This document shows, piece by piece, positions 57,617-64,000 of a stretch of DNA of 64,000 nucleotides. Position 1 is the first letter of the stretch; each line of letters begins with the position of its first letter. The stretch is from positions 38,647,831-38,711,830 of the forward strand of contig NC_045429.1 of assembly GCF_902635505.1 (NCBI RefSeq), in the 5' to 3' direction. The stretch is from Sarcophilus harrisii. Lineage: Eukaryota; Chordata; Mammalia; Dasyuromorphia; Dasyuridae. Under the pieces are notes generated by a model. That model was not told where the DNA came from, ran no database searches, and saw nothing but the letters and a program-made list of their open reading frames with translations. Position numbers and translations under genes: made by a program.

Positions 57617-57951
57617 TTACTTGGGTATTGTCAACTGCAGCTCACCCAGCCACTTCAACACTATTTTAAAGATATGACTGCCAGTACAAGGGGTCTCCTC
57701 TGGAGGTATAAATACAGATACTTGTGCAATATTGGATAATTTGGACTTCAGATTTGCTTTATCAACAGCCTGAATGGCAATATAGATGTTGGTACCATTT
57801 ACCAGATTGATGTCTTTTGGCTCAAACATAAAGAATTCCTGGGAGTTGGCTTCCTCGGGTATCAGGTCAGTAGTGTTCACTTGGAGAGCATCATCAAATT
57901 TATCACGTAGATCAAGGATACTTTCACTTATTCGTATGATATACTGTTGAG
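57617..57951 (-). CDS. CLCA1: CLCA1 exon 14 (last coding exon)
   Basis: The exon reads [64 protein letters not shown] and ends GELQLTIPK before TAA at 57617-57619. It has a single copy of the segment that is tandemly duplicated in CLCA4 exon 14, so its frame stays open. The threonine/proline-rich linker seen in the human protein is much shorter here. Confidence 0.92.
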
Positions 57952-60594
57952 CTAAAAGGACATGAAACTACTTAGAATATTTGAATAGATTTAATAAAGC
58001 AGAAAAATTAAAAATCAGAGATCAGAAAAATGTGTTTTCCCCATCTGAGAGATCACGCCATATTTATAGTCCTGTCTCATTTCCCATTTAAGGTCTTGTA
58101 TGTGCAACCTTGATAAAATGGTAAATGTCAAGCAGGTACCTACATAGTAGATTTCCACAGAGACAATTCTGCCTTAGAAAGGGAAATGATACTTCTAAAT
58201 TCCTTAGAACTGAGTTCTAGCGAGGTTTTGAAGTTATTTGCAAAGGGAGCAACTTAGTTCTATAGAACACTTCTATTATTCCTAAACCTGCCCCTCCAAC
58301 TACCTTTCAGTCTTCTATCTTCTCTGAGACAAACCCCAAGAAGGCTTTCTATGAAGTTTATTACAGATACTTTAGTAAAATATCTCATAATATAAAAGCA
58401 TGAATTCTAAGAAGTGATTTTCTTTTAAAAATCACCTTTTTTCAACTGCACTCTCAACAGAGTCCATGGGAGGAAATAGGTTTAAATTCCTCTTAAATAG
58501 AAAGTGTTCTAGAATAGCTAGATGACCACTTGTTGGGTAGGTTGCAGGGAGGATGTTTGGTTAGATATGAGTTGGATTAGATGTACTTGGAGTTCTCTTC
58601 CCACGCTAATAGTCTATGGTTCTTGTGAGCGTTCTCTCCCTCTTGATTTTCTTTTGAATTCTTTTGTGTATTAATTATGTTTACTTAATTGTGTTCATGT
58701 TCCACCTCCCTACCAAAAAACAAACTTTTTGAGGGCAGATTCTCTGTCTTTCCCCAGTGCCTACTAGATTGCCATGCACAGAGCAGGCACTTTGGAAATG
58801 ACTTCTCCCTTTTCTTCTAAATCATAATCAAACTTCAGACTTACCTCGTCCATAATCATAGTCATCTCCAGGAGCTGTCCATGTCAGATTAATGCGATCT
58901 CCTTCCATCTGGGCCTTGAGGTCAGTGATTTGACATGGTGGGAAGACATCTTGAATGGATCCACTTGGAATATTGGTTGCTACAAATGAACCTCCTGAGG
59001 ATGTTCTGCTGAAACACACTTGCTTGCCTTGAAGATCATTGACATTAAATTCTGGTCTGGGTGGATTCATTTTTACTTCTCCTGCATGGAAGAAGTCCCT
59101 CAGGTCTTTAGGTATGATATCACATGCTTGCTGCATATTTTCATTATTTATGATAATAATGCCCCCAATATACTCTCCTCTTTCATTTTTTTCTCTTCTC
59201 ATTAATAGTGTCATCTTTTGACAAATTTAGAGACCATGAGTCAAATTGGCAAAGAGGAAATTAAAGAAAAGAAATATCTTAGCTGTTTTTTTCCCACAGA
59301 CACTTCTTAAAAGGTGTGTGAAAATCATTCATTTGGAAAATCTATACAACATCCTCTGCCCATCTAATTAAATCCTCTGCATCTTTCACATCCTATTTCA
59401 TAGTCTACCCTCCACCTAGTAGTTTTCTCTGATTGTCTCAGGTACAAGTGAACTAATTTCTCTTGCCTCTAAGGCCTGTAGTATTTACTGCCTATGCCAG
59501 AAGCATCAAACATACTGCCTGACTCACTGAGAAATTGGAGAGAGTTGATTTCTATAGCTTTTCCTTAGTGGAGAGAGCCAGGAGCCATTGTTAGACACCT
59601 GAAAGGGGCAAACATAGCAATTAGAGCTATTCTGACATTAAAAAAGATTTCTTCAGCTCCATCACAGAAAGCTTAAAATGGAGAATGGAAACAGTATATT
59701 TTAAAAGAGAGTCTTGCTCTAGGAATGGGTACCAAAAGATGGTAGAGAGCCTTTCTAGTTCTGAAATGCTGTAACACTTAGCATAACCTTTCTATTTTTA
59801 TCTAAATATTTGCATCTATAGGCAGTACTGGAATAATTCTGACTTAAAACCCAATTTTCCTGCCAATTGCATATACGCTGGGACTGCTTTCTTCTATTAT
59901 ACTGGCCTATTGAATTTTCTATGTAGGACAGATAAAATGAACTTACAATAAGATACACTTGATAAGATACACTTGCAGAAGCTCAGAGTTGCAATCGAAT
60001 GGCCATTTAGTCCATATTATGTGAAAAAGAGTTTCCCTCCACAACAAATCTGAGTAGTCAACCAGACTGGACTTGAAGCTCTTTAATGATGGGAAGCCCA
60101 TCTGATGAGAGGAAACTATCCTTGCTGAGGCAGCTCATTTCACTGAGGGGAGAACTCTAAGTGTTAGGAGCTTTTTTTCCTTCTATCAAGCCTTTCTTTT
60201 TGAAACTTGCACCCATTGAGCTTGGCTCTGCCCTCTGAAGTTAATAAATCCACTCTCTCTTCTTTCAGCTACTTAACAGATCAGTCTTCTCTGCTCTGAG
60301 CTAAATAGTCATGACTCCCTCAACCAATTCCATAATGTATGAATAATCTTTACTTTGAGATCCAAGTTAAGTTAGATTCTCTCTTGCCCTTATTTAAGAC
60401 TGCACCACAGTTTTGTTATGATTCCTTACCATTCTCTACCCATCCTGGTATATATAATGCTCCATTCACTTGAGGTCTTGACCTTTGGGTGTTTGTTCCT
60501 CCCAAGGCTCTCACTTTTAAGCTGTATCGACCATTTGTTTTATAGGCTGTGAAATACCTTGAGTAGACACCATCATTCTTGGAAGCATCAGCAC
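57617..60594 (-). CDS. CLCA1: CLCA1-type chloride channel regulator, last three exons (partial)
   Basis: Three exons match the C-terminal end of a secreted CLCA protein: 60430-60594, 58845-59081 and 57617-57951, with GT-AG borders and the same phases as CLCA4 exons 12-14. The end of the protein, [19 protein letters not shown], matches human CLCA1 (HILKIMWKWIGELQLSIA) and lacks the membrane anchor of the CLCA4 gene, in line with CLCA1 being a secreted protein of goblet cells that acts on mucus. The frame is open throughout. Exons 1-11 must lie beyond the right edge of the window; the sequence between 61790 and the edge is L1. CLCA1 lies upstream of CLCA4 on the same strand in other mammals, as it does here. 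Confidence 0.88.
58845..59081 (-). CDS. CLCA1: CLCA1 exon 13
   Basis: The exon reads [38 protein letters not shown] and [17 protein letters not shown]. Its 237-base length equals that of CLCA4 exon 13. The acceptor is CATGCAG and the donor CGAG|GTAAGT. Confidence 0.92.
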
Positions 60595-61865
60595 CTTTGT
60601 ATAGAAATAAAAAAATTAATAAACATTGCCATGTTAAATGAATATGTAAATTCTCAAAAATATTGGAATATTATGAAGATAGTAAATTCAAACATACATT
60701 TCACTTCTACACACAGATTCTCCAAGTATAACAAACATGATCTCTAGAATCTCCCAAGAATTCTTATAAGGTAAGCTCAGTTTGTGAGCTAGAGTCAAAT
60801 TGTACTAGAGATAGCTTTTTGTTCAAATTTTTCAATGTGACCATTTTCAATGTGGAAATATGTACAAATTGGGGCTTGATGCATTTTTTTGAATACCTAT
60901 ATTCAAGAACACAATAGAGATTAAATTTAGCAGTATTACATATTCTCTTTTTCTCCAGAGTCAATTCTTAAAAATTTACCAGCACATTGCAGATGAAAGA
61001 TATTATTGTGCCCATACAAATGAGAATACTGAAACTTAGATCAATTAAGTGACAAGTAAGCGTAAGAGGCAGGGTTTGAACCCATGCCTCTTCCCTCTCT
61101 CTCAATCTCCATATCTAATCATTTGCCAATTTGTCAATTTCACCTCTATATCATCTCTTGCATCAGTCTGCTTTTCTCCATTCATTAAGCCCGATGCTAA
61201 CATTCAGTCAATTGAATTCTATAAGCTAGAGAGAAGTTAACAAGAAGAAAATAGACCTTGCCCTCAAAGAGATTGCATCTAATTTGGCAGACTCGACTCA
61301 AAAGAACTAAGTCGTGAAAAGGCCAATAGAAAGTGTGTGCAAGGCAAATGCTAAGCAGGTGAGTAGGGAGGAGATTATAGAAGAAAATAGCTATTAGGGG
61401 AAATCAGGGGAAATCTTATGTAAGATATGGGACCAGATTTGTGTTTTAAAGGGAGCTAAGGATTTCACCAATCAGAGGTGAGTAAGGAATAGGTTACTTA
61501 TTCATAAAAGGGATTAGGGAGGAAAACTTTTGTACAGGCCCAGAATTCCAGGGATCATGAGCTGGAAGGGATCTTTGATATCGAGTCCATTTCTTTGGTT
61601 TCCATCCAAGGTTTCCATTCAGCCAAACTGTGACTTCCCCAGATCACACAGAAAATATGTTTGAAAGTGAGTACCCAGGTTCTTTGCACTATATCATGCT
61701 ATTTTTCATTTTATTTTGTTAAGGTTTCTCAAATATAAAAGTTGTGAGCCTGAGTCTTCCCTTTCAGCATGTAAAGGTGTTAGTGACTTCCTGCCAAGAA
61801 GGTTAATGAACATGGATGGAAACATTTTCAAGGAAATATTAGTAAGGAGATTGCAGAATTGTATC
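60080..61865. repeat. CLCA1 member of the CLCA4/CLCA1 homologous block
   Basis: This is the partner of 18115-21470 in the same order and orientation, without the extra LINE insertions. Its right end runs into an L1 (from about 61790) whose first 75 bases are also present in the CLCA4 copy, so that L1 was already there when the two regions were made alike. Confidence 0.8.
60430..60594 (-). CDS. CLCA1: CLCA1 exon 12
   Basis: The exon reads [33 protein letters not shown] and [10 protein letters not shown]. The acceptor is ACAAAG and the donor AATG|GTAAGG. Its near identity with CLCA4 exon 12, which extends into both introns, suggests gene conversion. Confidence 0.92.
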
Positions 61866-64000
61866 ACAAAGACAATATGCTATGATCAGCTGGAATTTAT
61901 AGGAACATAGGGCTGGTTCAATATTAGAAAGGCTGTGAATATAACTGATCATATCAGAAGGAAAAAACCAAATAAAAATCATATGACTTTCTCAATAGAT
62001 GCAGGAAGGATTTTAGAAAAAAAAACACTTATTCCTAATAAAAATGCTGAAAAAGAAAGGAATAAATGGAACTTTATTTAAAATTATAAGTAATATTGGT
62101 ATAAAATCCAAAGTAAGTAATTATCTATAATAGGGATAAGCTAGTAGCCTTCCCAATAAGGTAAGGGGTGAAGAAAGAATAACCCTCAAGAACACTATTA
62201 TTCAATATTGTACTAGAAATGCTAGCTGAAGCAATAAGAAAAGAAAAAGAAATGAGAATAGCAAGTGAAGAAAAAACATAATCATACTTTATAATTGATA
62301 TGATAAAGAATCCTAGAAAATTAATTAAAAACTTGTTGAAATAATTAACAAATGCAGCAAGTTTCAGGATATTAAATAAACCCAAAGAAATCATCAATTT
62401 TTCTATGTATTTCTATATATTATCCAAAGCAGCAAAAGATAGAAAGAGAAATTCCATTTAAAATAACTATAGATAATATAAAGTAGTTGGTAGTTTGTCA
62501 AGACAGTCCCAGGAACTATATGAATACAATTACAAAATGCTTTTTACACAATTAAATAAAGTCAGATCTAAACTTTTAGAAAAATATTAATTGTTTATGG
62601 ATACATTAAGTCAATATAATAAATGACAATTCTACCTAAACCAATTTATATCAATCAAACTACCAAAAACTATTGTAGAAACTTAGAAAAAATAATAACA
62701 GAATTTATCTGAAAGAACAAAAGGACAAGAATATCAAGGAATTCCATAAAAAATGTGAAGGAAGATGACTTTACTCTATTAGATCTCCAACCATATTATG
62801 AAATGGTTATCATCAAAACAATGTGGTACTAAGTAAGAAATAAAGTGAAAGACCAGTGGAATAGATTAGGTACACAAGACAAAATGGTAAATGACTAGAG
62901 AAATCTAGTCAATGTTTCATTAATTCAAAGACCCCAGTTTCTGGGGCAAGAACTCAATATTTGACAAAAATTGCCAGGGAAAATTGGAAAGCATCTTATA
63001 ACATATACCAAGATAAGTTCAAAATGGGTTCATGATTTACACATAAATGGTGATATCATAAACAAATTAAGGGAGGCATGGAAAATGTTACCTGTCAGAT
63101 GTATAGATAAGGGAAGAATTAATGGTTAAACAATGAATAGAGAGGATCAAGAGAATTAAAATGAATAATTTTGATTAAAAATAAAATTTAAAAGTTTTTG
63201 CATAAAAATGCAGTTTAAATTAGAAGAAAAATAGAAAATTGGGGAAAAAATTTCTTCATGCCAAATATCTCTGATAAAGATCTCACTTCTCAGATATATA
63301 GAGAACCAAGTCAAATGTATAAAATTAAAGTTATTCTTCCAATGATCAGTGGTCCAAAGATGAATAGGCAGTTTTCAGATGAAGAAATTTAAGTTATCTC
63401 CAGTTATATGAAAATGTTCTAAATCACTATTCATTAGACAAATGCAAATTAAAACAACTTTGAGATATCATGTCACACTGATCAGATTGGCTAATATGAT
63501 AGAAAAGTAACATGATACGTGTTGAAAGAGATATGGGAAAGTTGGAACATTAATGCATTGTTGATGAAGTAATGAACTGATGAACCATTCTGGAGAGCAC
63601 TTTGGAATTATGATCAAAGAATACTCAAACTGTATATGCTTTGATCCAACAATACTACTAGGAGTGTTGGATTTCAAATGAGGATCTGAATCCCAAACAG
63701 ATCATTAAAAAAGAGGGAAATGACTTATATGTACAAAATATTTGGAACAGCTCTTTTTTGTGGTGACAAACAATTGAACATTGAGGGGATGTCCATTAAT
63801 TGGGGAAGACAAAGCAAGTCCTGATGTATGAATGTAATGCAATACTATTGTGCTATTAAAAAAATCATGAGGGGCAGATTTCAGAAAAACCTGGAAAGAG
63901 TTATATGAACTGATACAAAGTAAAATGAGCAGAAACAGGAGAACATGTGTGAAGCAACATTGTATGATGATCAATTATGGAAGATATAGCTCTTCTCAGC
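61790..64000 (+). mobile_element. L1 ORF2 to 3' part, sense, runs off the window
   Basis: It starts in the reverse-transcriptase region (AGGGCTGGTTCAATATTAGA, CTCAATAGATGCAGGAAGGA), continues through ORF2 (TCTCTGATAAAGATCTCACT at 63268) and reaches TGATGATCAATTATGG at the right edge. It carries many stops. It lies in CLCA1 intron 11. Confidence 0.88.

Overview
This window is vertebrate nuclear DNA, and everything about it points to a marsupial. Genes are split into short exons with GT-AG introns. The spaces are filled with marsupial-type L1 3' ends, a BovB-like RTE LINE, L2/CR1 LINEs, MIR-type core-SINEs, other tRNA-type SINEs, an RTE-type SINE with an AAC-rich tail, and a few solo LTRs. Family names come from recalled consensus sequences, not from a search. 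The species cannot be fixed from what is visible.

The coding content is a piece of the CLCA cluster (calcium-activated chloride channel regulators: self-cleaving metalloproteases with a VWA domain), all on the minus strand. A complete 14-exon CLCA4-type gene runs from its ATG at 44862 down to 16611. Every splice phase matches, and the exons rebuild a protein close to 900 residues long with a signal peptide, the HEWAH zinc motif, a full VWA MIDAS, and a C-terminal membrane anchor. Its last exon carries an 8-bp tandem duplication that shifts the frame and would end the protein at residue 808. Further right, the last three exons of a CLCA1-type gene lie at 57617-60594; its earlier exons are outside the window. 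Gene order (CLCA1 then CLCA4, same direction) matches other mammals.

Layout: 1-16560 is gene-free DNA downstream of CLCA4, mostly LINE and SINE fossils (BovB-like RTE at 8895-11265; L1 pieces at 11.4-14.7 kb). 16.6-44.9 kb is CLCA4. 45-57.5 kb is the interval between the genes, with a direct duplication of about 290 bp just upstream of the CLCA4 promoter, an L1 with clear target-site duplications, a long antisense L1 at 50.05-52.2 kb and an LTR. 57.6-60.6 kb is the CLCA1 3' end. From 61.8 kb to the window edge is a sense L1.

Points most worth a second look: (1) exon 12 and its flanking introns are far more alike between CLCA4 and CLCA1 than exons 13 and 14 are, which suggests gene conversion; (2) the CLCA4 last-exon frameshift; (3) a 49-bp copy of the exon 5 start, with a working-looking splice acceptor and a new donor, inside the upstream intron; (4) the duplicated block next to the CLCA4 promoter. 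No CRISPR array, operon or other unknown multigene system is present.
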